Shown here: piece after piece, positions 33,971-41,833 of the stretch
Layout: each line of letters opens with the position of its first letter
How positions within the stretch are numbered: the first letter of the stretch is position 1
Source of the DNA: Deltaproteobacteria bacterium
GTDB lineage: Bacteria; Desulfobacterota; Syntrophia; Syntrophales; UBA8958
Direction of reading: 5' to 3'
DNA: 45,231 nucleotides
NCBI GenBank assembly: GCA_029561465.1
Contig: JAKQIZ010000021.1
Span: 1 to 45,231, forward strand
The notes under the pieces: generated by a model
The model's input: the letters and a program-made list of their open reading frames with translations, nothing else
Told to the model about the DNA's origin: nothing
Databases searched by the model: none
Translations under genes and position numbers: made by a program

Positions 33971-35257
33971 ATGGATATATTTGATGCGATAATTGTGGGT
34001 GCCGGTCCTGCCGGCTGCGCTGCCGCCTATACGATGGCCAAGGCGGGCCTGAATATCCTGGTTCTGGAGCGCGGCCAATATGTGGGAGCTAAAAATATGT
34101 GGGGCGGGGCTTTCTTCGGTCCCGTCATGAACGAGCTATTTCCGGGTTTCTGGAAGGAAGCACCCGTTGAACGATTCCTCAAACGCCATGTCATTTCTTT
34201 CATGACGAAAGAGGATTGTCTGTCGATTGACTTCAAGTCTTCCCCCGGCGATTTTGACGAAGCGCCCGGTTTCGTTATCATGCGCGCCAAGTTTGACCGG
34301 TGGATGGGGTCGAAGGTGGAGGAAGCGGGAGCGATTATCGCGACCGGTCTGGAAGTAACCGATTTTATCTTCGAGGGAAACAGGATCACGGGCGTCAAGG
34401 TCGGCGATGAGGACTTTCTGGCCAACGTGGTGGTCCTTGCGGACGGCGTCAACTCGCTGCTGGCAACGAAAGCCAAACTGCGTGGTGATTTCAAGGCCGT
34501 CGATCTTAAGCAGGGGGTCAAGGAAGTCATCCGGCTGCCGCGAGAGGTGATCGAAGACCGTTTTGGCGTCAGCGGAAATGAAGGGGTCGTGATGGAATTT
34601 GTGGGCTCCTGTACGCACGGGCTTCCCGGGGGCGGGTTCATTTATACGAATCAGGAGAGTCTTTCGGTGGGCGTCGTGGTACAATTGAGCGCCCTGCTCG
34701 AGAACAAGGTGAAGGCCTCCGATCTCATCGATGAGTTCAAGGAACATCCCGCCGTACGGCCCCTGTGGCGCAACGGGGAGTTGCTGGAATATTCGGCCCA
34801 TCTCATTCCTGTTTCCGGTATTAATATGATGCCGAAGCTATACGCCGACGGTATCCTTGTCGCGGGTGACTCGGCGGCGATGGTACTGGGAACAGGCCTT
34901 ATCCTCGAGGGCGCCAACTTTGCAATGGCCGCGGGGATTGCCGCGGGAGAAACCGTTATCAAGGCCAAAGAAAAGGGTGATTTCACGTCGTCATCGTTGA
35001 ACGACTACGAGCAACGGCTCAAGAGTAATTTCGTCATCAAGGATCTGGAAACCTTTCGCCGCGCCCCCCATTTTCTGGAGAATCCACGGATCTATAATGC
35101 CTATCCGGAGCTTGCGTGCGGTTTGATGGGAAGTATCTTCCACAGCGACGGCAAGCCGAGGAGGAATACGTTGGAGGTCGTCATGGAATCGATGAAGGGC
35201 AAAGTCAGTCTCTGGCAGATTGCTGCGGATGCCATGAAAGCGAGGAAGGCACTGTGA
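33971..35257 (+). CDS. fixC: FixC/ETF-quinone oxidoreductase-like flavoprotein
   Basis: FAD protein that carries electrons from ETF to the quinone pool or into a FixABCX complex. The 428-residue protein has the FAD dinucleotide-binding motif IIVGAGPAGCAAAY (about 6-19), the GAKNMWGGAFFGP region typical of FixC, a VVLADGVNS segment near 156 and the C-terminal FAD motif LVAGDSAAMV near 296. The ATG at 33971 is preferred to the TTG two codons upstream. The next gene, fixX, starts inside its stop codon (GTGA), so the two are coupled. Confidence 0.9.
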   Translation: MDIFDAIIVGAGPAGCAAAYTMAKAGLNILVLERGQYVGAKNMWGGAFFGPVMNELFPGFWKEAPVERFLKRHVISFMTKEDCLSIDFKSSPGDFDEAPGFVIMRAKFDRWMGSKVEEAGAIIATGLEVTDFIFEGNRITGVKVGDEDFLANVVVLADGVNSLLATKAKLRGDFKAVDLKQGVKEVIRLPREVIEDRFGVSGNEGVVMEFVGSCTHGLPGGGFIYTNQESLSVGVVVQLSALLENKVKASDLIDEFKEHPAVRPLWRNGELLEYSAHLIPVSGINMMPKLYADGILVAGDSAAMVLGTGLILEGANFAMAAGIAAGETVIKAKEKGDFTSSSLNDYEQRLKSNFVIKDLETFRRAPHFLENPRIYNAYPELACGLMGSIFHSDGKPRRNTLEVVMESMKGKVSLWQIAADAMKARKAL

Positions 35258-35526
35258 AAATAGAAGAAAAATTAGCGCGTAATAAATTTGATATCGACCG
35301 CGAGGTACACATCCAGGTGGACGAGGAAAAATGCAAAGCATGTGAATCCAAGGTCTGCCTGTATGCCTGTCCTGCGGAGTGTTATGTCCTGCGGGCGGAA
35401 GGTCATGTGACCTTCTCTTACGAAGGATGTCTGGAATGCGGAAGCTGCCGATTCTCCTGCGACAAGGGCACCATTGCCTGGGTCAATCCCCGCGGAGGAT
35501 TCGGAGTATGTTATCAATACGGTTAA
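35254..35526 (+). CDS. fixX: Ferredoxin-like protein FixX
   Basis: Small Fe-S partner of FixC. The 90-residue protein carries the cysteine pattern CKACESKVCLYACP (about 28-41) and CLECGSCRFSC (about 58-68), like FixX and the Fe-S domain of ETF-quinone oxidoreductase. The GTG start overlaps the fixC stop and is preceded by AGGAAGG; the longer frame upstream is a shadow of fixC. It is followed at 11 bases by etfB. Confidence 0.9.
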   Translation: MKIEEKLARNKFDIDREVHIQVDEEKCKACESKVCLYACPAECYVLRAEGHVTFSYEGCLECGSCRFSCDKGTIAWVNPRGGFGVCYQYG

Positions 35527-35536
35527 AGGAGGAAAA

Positions 35537-36334
35537 ATGGATATCATTGTCTGTATCAAGCCGGTTCTTGATCCCGAACTTCCACCGCTCAAGTTTGCAG
35601 TAGACGGTAAGAAGAACCAGGTGATTCCCCCGGAGGGGATGCCATTTTTGATGAGTCCCTATGATGCTCTGGCGGTGGAAGCTGCCCTTAGGGTCAAGGA
35701 AGCCAAGGGAGGAAAGGTGACGGTTCTTACCTTGGGGACGAAGTATACCGAAGAAGTAATGCGTAAAGCCATAGCCATGGGAGCCGATGAAGGTTTTATT
35801 CTCACGGATCCCGCCTTTGAGGATTCAGACGGATTTGCCACGGCATACATCTTAACCCAGGCGATCAAGAAAATCGGATCGTTTGACATGATCCTCTGCG
35901 GCCGGCAGGCGGCAGATTGGGATGTGGGGATGGTGGGATCCGCGATGGCCGAATACCTGGGGATACCAGTAGTGATCCGGGCCAAGTCCATTGAGGTCCT
36001 GGACGGCAAAATCAAGGTGGAGCGGGTCGTCATGAATGGCTCCGAGGTCTTCGAGGTGGCGCTTCCCGCTCTTGTGACCATGAGCAATGAGATGGGTCAG
36101 GCCCGCATTCCCGCCGGTCGGGGCATCATTATGGCGGCCAAAAAGCAGTTCCAGAAATGGGGCGCCGCCGATTTAGGTGCGGAGGCTTCAAAAACAGGCG
36201 CCGCTGCCGCCCGTAACAACCTCATTAAACTATTTATCCCGTCCTATCAGAGGACCTGTGAATATGTTACGGGTAAGGACCCGGCCGAAGCTGCCGCTCT
36301 GCTGGCGGAAAAAATTCTTGCGATTAAACCTTGA
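35537..36334 (+). CDS. etfB: Electron transfer flavoprotein beta subunit
   Basis: With EtfA it accepts electrons from acyl-CoA dehydrogenases. The 265-residue protein starts DIIVCIKPVLDPE, with MSPYDALAVEAALRVKE near 43, the AMP/FAD site region CGRQAADWDVGMVG near 124 and VTMSNEMGQAR near 180. The start at 35537 follows AAAGGAGG; an upstream in-frame extension belongs to the fixX region. As etfB and etfA lie next to fixC and fixX, the set may form a FixABCX-like bifurcating complex, or serve the two dehydrogenases of the cluster; sequence reading alone does not decide. Confidence 0.92.
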   Translation: MDIIVCIKPVLDPELPPLKFAVDGKKNQVIPPEGMPFLMSPYDALAVEAALRVKEAKGGKVTVLTLGTKYTEEVMRKAIAMGADEGFILTDPAFEDSDGFATAYILTQAIKKIGSFDMILCGRQAADWDVGMVGSAMAEYLGIPVVIRAKSIEVLDGKIKVERVVMNGSEVFEVALPALVTMSNEMGQARIPAGRGIIMAAKKQFQKWGAADLGAEASKTGAAAARNNLIKLFIPSYQRTCEYVTGKDPAEAAALLAEKILAIKP

Positions 36335-36346
36335 GAGGAATGAACA

Positions 36347-37345
36347 ATGGCTGATAGTAAAGCAATACTTGTTGTTGGAGAAACGGAGAAGGGCAAGATG
36401 GCTTCCATCACCCGGGAACTTCTCGGCGGCGCCAGAGTGTTGGCGGATCAGTCGGGTGGGGATGTTTGCCTGCTACTGCTCGGTGAAATCGCTGCGGCGC
36501 TTGCCTCCGAAGGTATTTCCCTTGGGGCGGATAAGGTATATGTGGCTACCAATGCCGCATACAATGAATTCAGCAGCGATGCCTACACGGAGCTGGTGAG
36601 CGGCCTGTGTGCAAAGATAGCGCCGGCCCTTTGTCTGATGGGACAGACGGATCTGGGCTGCGAAGTTGCTCCCCGCGTGGCGGCGAGGCTTGGGGCGGCC
36701 CTGGCCATGGATTGCGTTGAGGTAGTATTTGATGCGGAAAACGGGCGCTTCCAGCAGACCCGGCCGGCATTTGGCGGGAAGGCCCTTTCGGTGCTTGCAT
36801 CGACAAAGGGACTGCTTCAGATCAACACCGTCCGCGCGAAGTCTATGCAGGCGGCGGCGCTTCAGGATGGACGCAAGGGAGAAACGGTAACCATTGCGGA
36901 AGCTCCGGCCCCCGGCGTCATCAAAGTGAAGCTTCTCGAAGCGAAGAAGACGGAAGCGGAGGGCATTAAACTCGAAGACGCCAAGGTGATTGTATCCGGC
37001 GGTGGCGGTTTGGGCGGTACGGAAGGTTTCGCAATGATCAAGGAATTGGCGGACCTGCTCGGTGGTGTGGTTGGAGCGACCCGGGTTCCCGTAGACGAAA
37101 ACTGGGTGCCTCTGAGTATGGAAATAGGTCAAACCGGAAAGATCGTGAGTCCGGAACTATACATCGCCATCGGAATCTCCGGTGCGGCGCAGCACGTTAC
37201 CGGTTGCATCAGCTCCAAGAAGATCGTGACCATCAACCGTGATCCTGACGCCAACATGTTCAAAATATCCGATCTCGGACTCGTCGCGGATTACAAGGCC
37301 GTCGTCCCCATATTGATCGAAAAGTTGAAGGCGATGAACACATAG
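36347..37345 (+). CDS. etfA: Electron transfer flavoprotein alpha subunit
   Basis: Carries the main FAD of ETF. The 332-residue protein has the C-terminal FAD domain with VSGGGGLGGTEGF (about 216-228), GATRVPVDENWVP near 243, IGQTGKIVSPELYIAIGISGAAQH near 260 and INRDPDANMF near 294. It follows etfB by 12 bases and precedes the free biotin carrier. It is the usual partner of the EtfB above. Confidence 0.93.
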   Translation: MADSKAILVVGETEKGKMASITRELLGGARVLADQSGGDVCLLLLGEIAAALASEGISLGADKVYVATNAAYNEFSSDAYTELVSGLCAKIAPALCLMGQTDLGCEVAPRVAARLGAALAMDCVEVVFDAENGRFQQTRPAFGGKALSVLASTKGLLQINTVRAKSMQAAALQDGRKGETVTIAEAPAPGVIKVKLLEAKKTEAEGIKLEDAKVIVSGGGGLGGTEGFAMIKELADLLGGVVGATRVPVDENWVPLSMEIGQTGKIVSPELYIAIGISGAAQHVTGCISSKKIVTINRDPDANMFKISDLGLVADYKAVVPILIEKLKAMNT

Positions 37346-37426
37346 GAAAGCCGGACTGGCTGAGGTTTTTCGTGAGGAGTCCGAGCAACTTTAATAAACG
37401 GATTATTTTTTAAAGGAGGTAGCGTT

Positions 37427-37642
37427 GTGAGTGAAGAAATATTAGCACCGATGGCAGGCAAAATTATAAAAATTCTTGTAAAAGTAGGTGATAAGGTTGC
37501 GGAAGATGACATTCTTCTGACGCTCGATGCAATGAAAATGGAAAATCCGATGGTAGCCCCCGTGGACGGGGTGGTCAAAGAAATCAGAGTCAAAGAGAAT
37601 GACGAGGTCGAACCGGACGACGTCATGATCGTCCTCGATTAA
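37427..37642 (+). CDS. Free biotin carrier protein
   Basis: A 71-residue biotinyl domain without the usual Ala/Pro linker. The biotinylation motif DAMKMEN lies mid-protein (about 34-40), between two barrel-sandwich halves (APMAGKI and APVDGVV). It would carry carboxybiotin from the carboxyltransferase (39007) to the membrane beta subunit (25938). The GTG start follows AAAGGAGG by seven bases. The stand-alone, minimal form fits a multisubunit decarboxylase such as methylmalonyl-CoA or glutaconyl-CoA decarboxylase. Confidence 0.9.
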   Translation: MSEEILAPMAGKIIKILVKVGDKVAEDDILLTLDAMKMENPMVAPVDGVVKEIRVKENDEVEPDDVMIVLD

Positions 37643-37850
37643 GGGGCAAGAGGCCCCGGGAGCGGCCTTAACCACCTTAATAGCTGCTCAGGGGACGGAG
37701 TCGATTTTGGACGCGGAAGGCCACTTCCGATCTGATTGTTTTAATAAAGATGACAAACCGTGGAGCGGTTGATCTCGGGTCATTTAAATTGTCATAGAGC
37801 GGTGTTATCGTTAACAGCGATTTAATAAAACAAGGAGGAGGTAACAGTGT
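37643..37850 (+). other. Spacer with GGGGC/GCCCC hairpin
   Basis: Right after the carrier stop, GGGGC-AAGAG-GCCCC can fold. There is no T-run, so read-through is likely. The rest holds no gene and no clear promoter; AAGGAGGAGG near the end serves the next gene. Confidence 0.35.
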
Positions 37851-38948
37851 ATGGCAGAAAAAAAACGTTATGGCATGTTAGAGATGGACGATGAACAGAA
37901 GAAACATTTTGATAAACTAATTGTTAAAAAGAATTTCACGAAGTTGGATCCTGAACTGAATGCGATGATTATGGGCGCAAGGAAAGGGATGCCCCCGATC
38001 ATTGATATTCACACCCATCCCTACACAAAAACCGGCTGGCGAAGCCTGGGAAAATTCCGGGTGCATCTGGAGAAATACCTTTACGGCAAAAAGGATATCA
38101 CGCCGGAACAAATATCGGCTTCTCTGCCATCGGAAGAAGAGTGGGTAAAGACCTTCCAGGAACTCGGCGTGAAAGTCCTGCCCTGCGGATGGGCGGCGCA
38201 GACGACGATGGGAGACGATCCTCTCTACGCCGATAATACAAATGACGAGATTGCGGCCATGCGCGACAAGTGGCCGGATACCGTCATCTCCGGATGGGGC
38301 TCCGTTGATCCCTGGCAGGGTTATAAAGCGATCAAAGAGGCGGAACGCTGCTGCAAGGAACTTAAACTCGTCGGGTTAAAATTCCAGCAGGTGGGGCAGG
38401 CCTTCCACGTTAACGACAGACAGTTCTATCCACTCTGGGATGCCTGCCAGGAACTGGGCATGCCCATCCAGCTTCATACCGGCTTTACCGGGCTCGGAAG
38501 CGGGGCGCCGGGTGCCCTGGGGACAAAAATCAAATACACGATGCAGCTCATCCCTGATATTGACGATATCTCCGCGGATTTCCCGAATTTGAAGATCATC
38601 ATGCTGCACTGCTCCGACGGCCGGGATGAAGATGCCGTGCTGCTGTGCCGTCACAAGGGCAACATCTTCCGCGAGCTTTCGGGTATTTGGCCGAATTACC
38701 TGCCGGAGAACGCCCCCAAGACAGTCTATGAGGCGAACCGCCGTCAGAAGGACAAATACATGTTCGGCTCCGAGTTCAACCTCTTCCCCCTGGACGGGAT
38801 CCTCTACCAGCACATGCAGTTCGGATGGCGTGAAGGTGTCCTCGAATCCATGTTCTGGAAGAATACCGTCAGAATTCTGGGTCCGGAGCTGGAGCGAGCG
38901 GGCGTCGACCTGAAACAGTGGAAAGTCGGCAACCTGGAAGAAGTATAA
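37851..38948 (+). CDS. Amidohydrolase-2 family metal enzyme (possible decarboxylase or hydrolase)
   Basis: A 365-residue TIM-barrel protein of the amidohydrolase-2/ACMSD-like family, whose members decarboxylate aromatic acids or hydrolyse lactones and similar bonds. Metal ligands are His54 and His56 (DIHTHP), His209 (QLHTGF) and His253 (MLHCSDGRDE). The usual Asp at the end of strand 8 (FGSD) is Glu308 (FGSEFN). About 45 N-terminal residues precede the barrel. Lying between the biotin carrier and the carboxyltransferase, it presumably acts on a pathway intermediate; its reaction is unknown. AGGAGGAGG precedes ATG by about ten bases. Confidence 0.75.
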   Translation: MAEKKRYGMLEMDDEQKKHFDKLIVKKNFTKLDPELNAMIMGARKGMPPIIDIHTHPYTKTGWRSLGKFRVHLEKYLYGKKDITPEQISASLPSEEEWVKTFQELGVKVLPCGWAAQTTMGDDPLYADNTNDEIAAMRDKWPDTVISGWGSVDPWQGYKAIKEAERCCKELKLVGLKFQQVGQAFHVNDRQFYPLWDACQELGMPIQLHTGFTGLGSGAPGALGTKIKYTMQLIPDIDDISADFPNLKIIMLHCSDGRDEDAVLLCRHKGNIFRELSGIWPNYLPENAPKTVYEANRRQKDKYMFGSEFNLFPLDGILYQHMQFGWREGVLESMFWKNTVRILGPELERAGVDLKQWKVGNLEEV

Positions 38949-38960
38949 TTAATAATCAAG

Positions 38961-38983
38961 TGGGGAGCTGCATAAGCTCCCCA
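38961..38983 (+). other. Intercistronic hairpin
   Basis: TGGGGAGCT and AGCTCCCCA form a perfect 9-base stem with a 5-base loop between the amidohydrolase and carboxyltransferase genes. No T-run follows, so mRNA processing or stabilisation is likelier than termination. Confidence 0.6.
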
Positions 38984-39006
38984 CAAAATTGAAAAGTGAG
39001 AAACTC

Positions 39007-40548
39007 ATGGGTGTTAAGGAATTGATAGAAGATCTGGAGCGGATCGAGAAACAGGTGCAGGCCGGGGGCGGGCAAAAAGCGACGGACGATCAGCATAAAA
39101 AAGGGCGGTTGACGGCCCGGGAGCGAATCGATCTTTTCTTCGACAAGGGAACATTTGTTGAAACCAATATGTATTCTCAACACCAGTGCCATGACTTTGG
39201 GATGGAGAAGAAACGTCCTTACGGGGACGGGGTCATCACCGGATACGGGAATGTCCAGGGCCGACCGGTTTTTGTTTACGCCATGGATTTTACGGTATTG
39301 GGGGGAAGCATTGGTTTGAGCAATGCCTCCAAGATCGCGCAAGCCCAGAAGCTGGCTGCAAAGACCAGAGTGCCGATGATAGGTTTAGTAGATACCTCCG
39401 GGGCAAGAATCCAGGAAGGGAGCGGGACATACAGCCTTCTTTTTTATGAGCATGTCCGGAGTTCCGGCGTTGTTCCCCAGATATCCTGCATCTTGGGAAC
39501 ATGTGCCGGCGGTGGCTGTTATTCGCCTGCCCTGACTGATTTTATTTTCATGGTTGATAAAACCAGTGAAATGTACATCACCGGGCCGCGAGTCATCAAG
39601 GAAGTCTGCCATGAAGATATTACGGGCTATGAGCTTGGCGGCCCGAAGGTGCATAGTCAGATATCGGGGGTCGCCGATTTTGTGTCGAAAAGCGAGCAGG
39701 CATGCCTTGATGATGTCAAGAAACTTCTGAGTTTTCTGCCCTCAAGCTGCGATGAAAAGCCGCCCATCGTCGAGACGGGCGACGATCCAAACCGGATCTG
39801 CGAAGATCTCGCCACAATCGTTCCCGATGCGCCAAGGGCGCCCTTCGATATGAAGCGCGTCATCCGCTCGATTGCCGATCAAGGCGATTTCTTTGAAGTA
39901 AAGCCGCGGTTTGCACGTAATATGATTACGGGATTCTTGCGCATCGGCGGTTATCCCATCGGCGTGGTGGCGAATCAATCCATGGTCATGGCTGGTGCCA
40001 TTGACAGTGATGCCTCGGATAAGGCGGGCCGGTTCTATCGTTTCTGCGATTGTTTTAATATCCCCATCCTGACAATAGCCGATGTCCCCGGCTACCTGCC
40101 CGGGGTGAAGGAAGAGTATAAAGGGATTATCCGGCATGGTGCGAAAATGCTATACGGATATATCGAGGCGGAAGTTCCTAAGCTTCTCGTTGTTGTTAGG
40201 AAGGCTTATGGCGGCTCTTGGGCGGCCATGGGATCCAAAACGATGGGGGCCGATTTTTCCTACGCATGGCCCACTGCGGAGATGGCTATTATGGGCGCTG
40301 AAGGCGCCGTCGAAATTTTATACCGGAAGGAACTGCAGGCCGCGGAAGACAGGAGCGCGGTCAAGCAGGAGAAAATTGAGGAGTATCGCAACAAATTTAA
40401 TTCCCCCTATCTCTACGGTGGCAAGATGGTTATCGATTTTCTCATCAGACCCCAGGATACGAGGGCGCACCTTTACCGTGCGCTGAAATTGCTCTGGAAT
40501 AAGCCACAGGAAAAGATTCCCAGAAAGCATGGAAATGTCCCTCTGTAG
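39007..40548 (+). CDS. Biotin-dependent acyl-CoA carboxyltransferase (decarboxylase alpha subunit)
   Basis: Transfers the carboxyl group between an acyl-CoA and biotin. The 513-residue protein has the two crotonase-like halves of the carboxyltransferase family: KGRLTARERIDLFFD near 33, GLVDTSGARIQEG near 120, GTCAGGGCYSPALTDF near 155, then the second half with DVPGYLPG near 361 and KAYGGSWAAMGSK near 393. It is of the propionyl-CoA carboxylase beta / methylmalonyl-CoA decarboxylase alpha type. With the free biotin carrier nearby and the membrane beta subunit at 25938, the decarboxylating direction is favoured. ATG at 39007 is preferred over a TTG six codons upstream. Confidence 0.9.
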   Translation: MGVKELIEDLERIEKQVQAGGGQKATDDQHKKGRLTARERIDLFFDKGTFVETNMYSQHQCHDFGMEKKRPYGDGVITGYGNVQGRPVFVYAMDFTVLGGSIGLSNASKIAQAQKLAAKTRVPMIGLVDTSGARIQEGSGTYSLLFYEHVRSSGVVPQISCILGTCAGGGCYSPALTDFIFMVDKTSEMYITGPRVIKEVCHEDITGYELGGPKVHSQISGVADFVSKSEQACLDDVKKLLSFLPSSCDEKPPIVETGDDPNRICEDLATIVPDAPRAPFDMKRVIRSIADQGDFFEVKPRFARNMITGFLRIGGYPIGVVANQSMVMAGAIDSDASDKAGRFYRFCDCFNIPILTIADVPGYLPGVKEEYKGIIRHGAKMLYGYIEAEVPKLLVVVRKAYGGSWAAMGSKTMGADFSYAWPTAEMAIMGAEGAVEILYRKELQAAEDRSAVKQEKIEEYRNKFNSPYLYGGKMVIDFLIRPQDTRAHLYRALKLLWNKPQEKIPRKHGNVPL

Positions 40549-40577
40549 AGAAACTATCTAAAAAAGGAGAGTATGCA

Positions 40578-40988
40578 ATGATTAAAGGAATAGACCATAT
40601 CGGAATTGCAGTGAAGAGCATCGACGAGACGCTGGGTTTTATGAAGGATGCATTCGGCGCCGAGGAAGTAAAGCGGATCGACTATCCTCAGCTACAGCAG
40701 GTATCTTCCTCCGTAAAGATCAAAGATACGACATTCGAGTTGATGCAGCCCACCGGACCTGATGGCGCTATCGCACAGTTCATGAAGAACTCCCCCACTG
40801 GCGGTTTTCATCACATCTCCGTTCTTTGCGATGATCTGGAGAAACTGGTTGGGGAACTGGAAGGAAAAGGGCTCAAGATCATCGGAAAGATGTACGACGG
40901 ACCTGACCGGGTGGCCTTCATTCACCCCAAGAGCGGCAAGGGCCTGTTGATTGAATTGACGGATACGGGGACTTACGGAAAGAAGTAA
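40578..40988 (+). CDS. Methylmalonyl-CoA epimerase-like VOC protein
   Basis: A 136-residue vicinal-oxygen-chelate protein. Metal ligands are recognisable as His7 (IDHIGIAV), His79 (GFHHISV) and Glu126 (LLIEL), with Glu54 (TTFELMQP) in the fold. The similarity is to methylmalonyl-CoA epimerase, which interconverts 2-carboxyacyl-CoA stereoisomers. Next to a carboxyltransferase it probably presents the right epimer of a malonyl-type CoA ester for decarboxylation. The exact substrate is unknown. AAAAGGAG precedes ATG. Confidence 0.82.
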   Translation: MIKGIDHIGIAVKSIDETLGFMKDAFGAEEVKRIDYPQLQQVSSSVKIKDTTFELMQPTGPDGAIAQFMKNSPTGGFHHISVLCDDLEKLVGELEGKGLKIIGKMYDGPDRVAFIHPKSGKGLLIELTDTGTYGKK

Positions 40989-41035
40989 AACAATTCTATG
41001 CCGACAAAAGTGATTATAATTGAGGAGATAGACAT

Positions 41036-41788
41036 ATGAAATTGAAAGATAAGGCAGCGATTGTGACAGGTGCGGGACAGGGGATCGGGAGGGCTATTGC
41101 CCTTGAGCTGGCTGGCGAAGGAGCTAAGGTTTGCGTAGCCGATTTGAATCCCGAAACGGCAAAAAAAACAGCCGCGGAGATCAAGGCGATGGGTATGCAA
41201 GCCATTGCAGTTACGGCTGATATTACGGATCTGTCCCAGTGTGAAAAGATGGTGCAAGCTACCATTGCCGAATTCGGCTGCGTTGATGTCATTGTAAACA
41301 ATGTGGGTTGGGACAAGATGGAGCCTTTCATCAAAAGCGAACCTACTACTTGGGATAAGGTGATTGCCATCAATTTGAGGGGCCCGATTAACTGCTTCAA
41401 GGCGGTTCTTCCCGTAATGATCGAACGCAAGTATGGCAGGATCGTCAGCATCGCATCCGATGCCGGTCGTGTGGGATCAAGCGGTGAGGCTGTCTATTCC
41501 GGTGCAAAAGGAGGAATCATTGCCTTTTCGAAAACGGTAGCGCGAGAGGTGGCGCGTTATGGTATTACGATCAACTGTGTTTCTCCCGGACCGACCGACA
41601 CCCCGCTATTCGCTGCCGTTGCCGGCGACAATCCCGCCATTGCCGAAGGCCTCAAAAAGGCTATCCCCCTGCGACGCTTGGCCCAGCCCGAAGACATTGC
41701 CGGAGCAGTGGCCTTTTTTGCTTCTGACAAGGCGAGCTATGTGACCGGGCAGGTTCTGAGTGTGAGCGGTGGTCTTAATATGGTTTAA
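41036..41788 (+). CDS. Short-chain dehydrogenase, BadH-like (2-hydroxycyclohexanecarboxyl-CoA dehydrogenase)
   Basis: A 250-residue NAD(P)-dependent SDR. It has the cofactor motif TGAGQGIG (11-18), NNVGWD near 88 and triad Ser141, Tyr154 and Lys158 (YSGAK). Segments such as ASDAGRVGSSGEAVY, VSPGPTDTPLF and TGQVLSVSGGLNM closely recall, from memory, Rhodopseudomonas BadH, which oxidises 2-hydroxycyclohexanecarboxyl-CoA. Together with a neighbouring dehydrogenase and ligase this suggests alicyclic acid metabolism; oxidation of another 3-hydroxyacyl-CoA is also possible. GAGGAG lies ahead of ATG. Confidence 0.85.
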   Translation: MKLKDKAAIVTGAGQGIGRAIALELAGEGAKVCVADLNPETAKKTAAEIKAMGMQAIAVTADITDLSQCEKMVQATIAEFGCVDVIVNNVGWDKMEPFIKSEPTTWDKVIAINLRGPINCFKAVLPVMIERKYGRIVSIASDAGRVGSSGEAVYSGAKGGIIAFSKTVAREVARYGITINCVSPGPTDTPLFAAVAGDNPAIAEGLKKAIPLRRLAQPEDIAGAVAFFASDKASYVTGQVLSVSGGLNMV

Positions 41789-41833
41789 TGCCCGTAATGA
41801 AAATCTGAATGGAGAATAAAAAGGAGAGTTATA

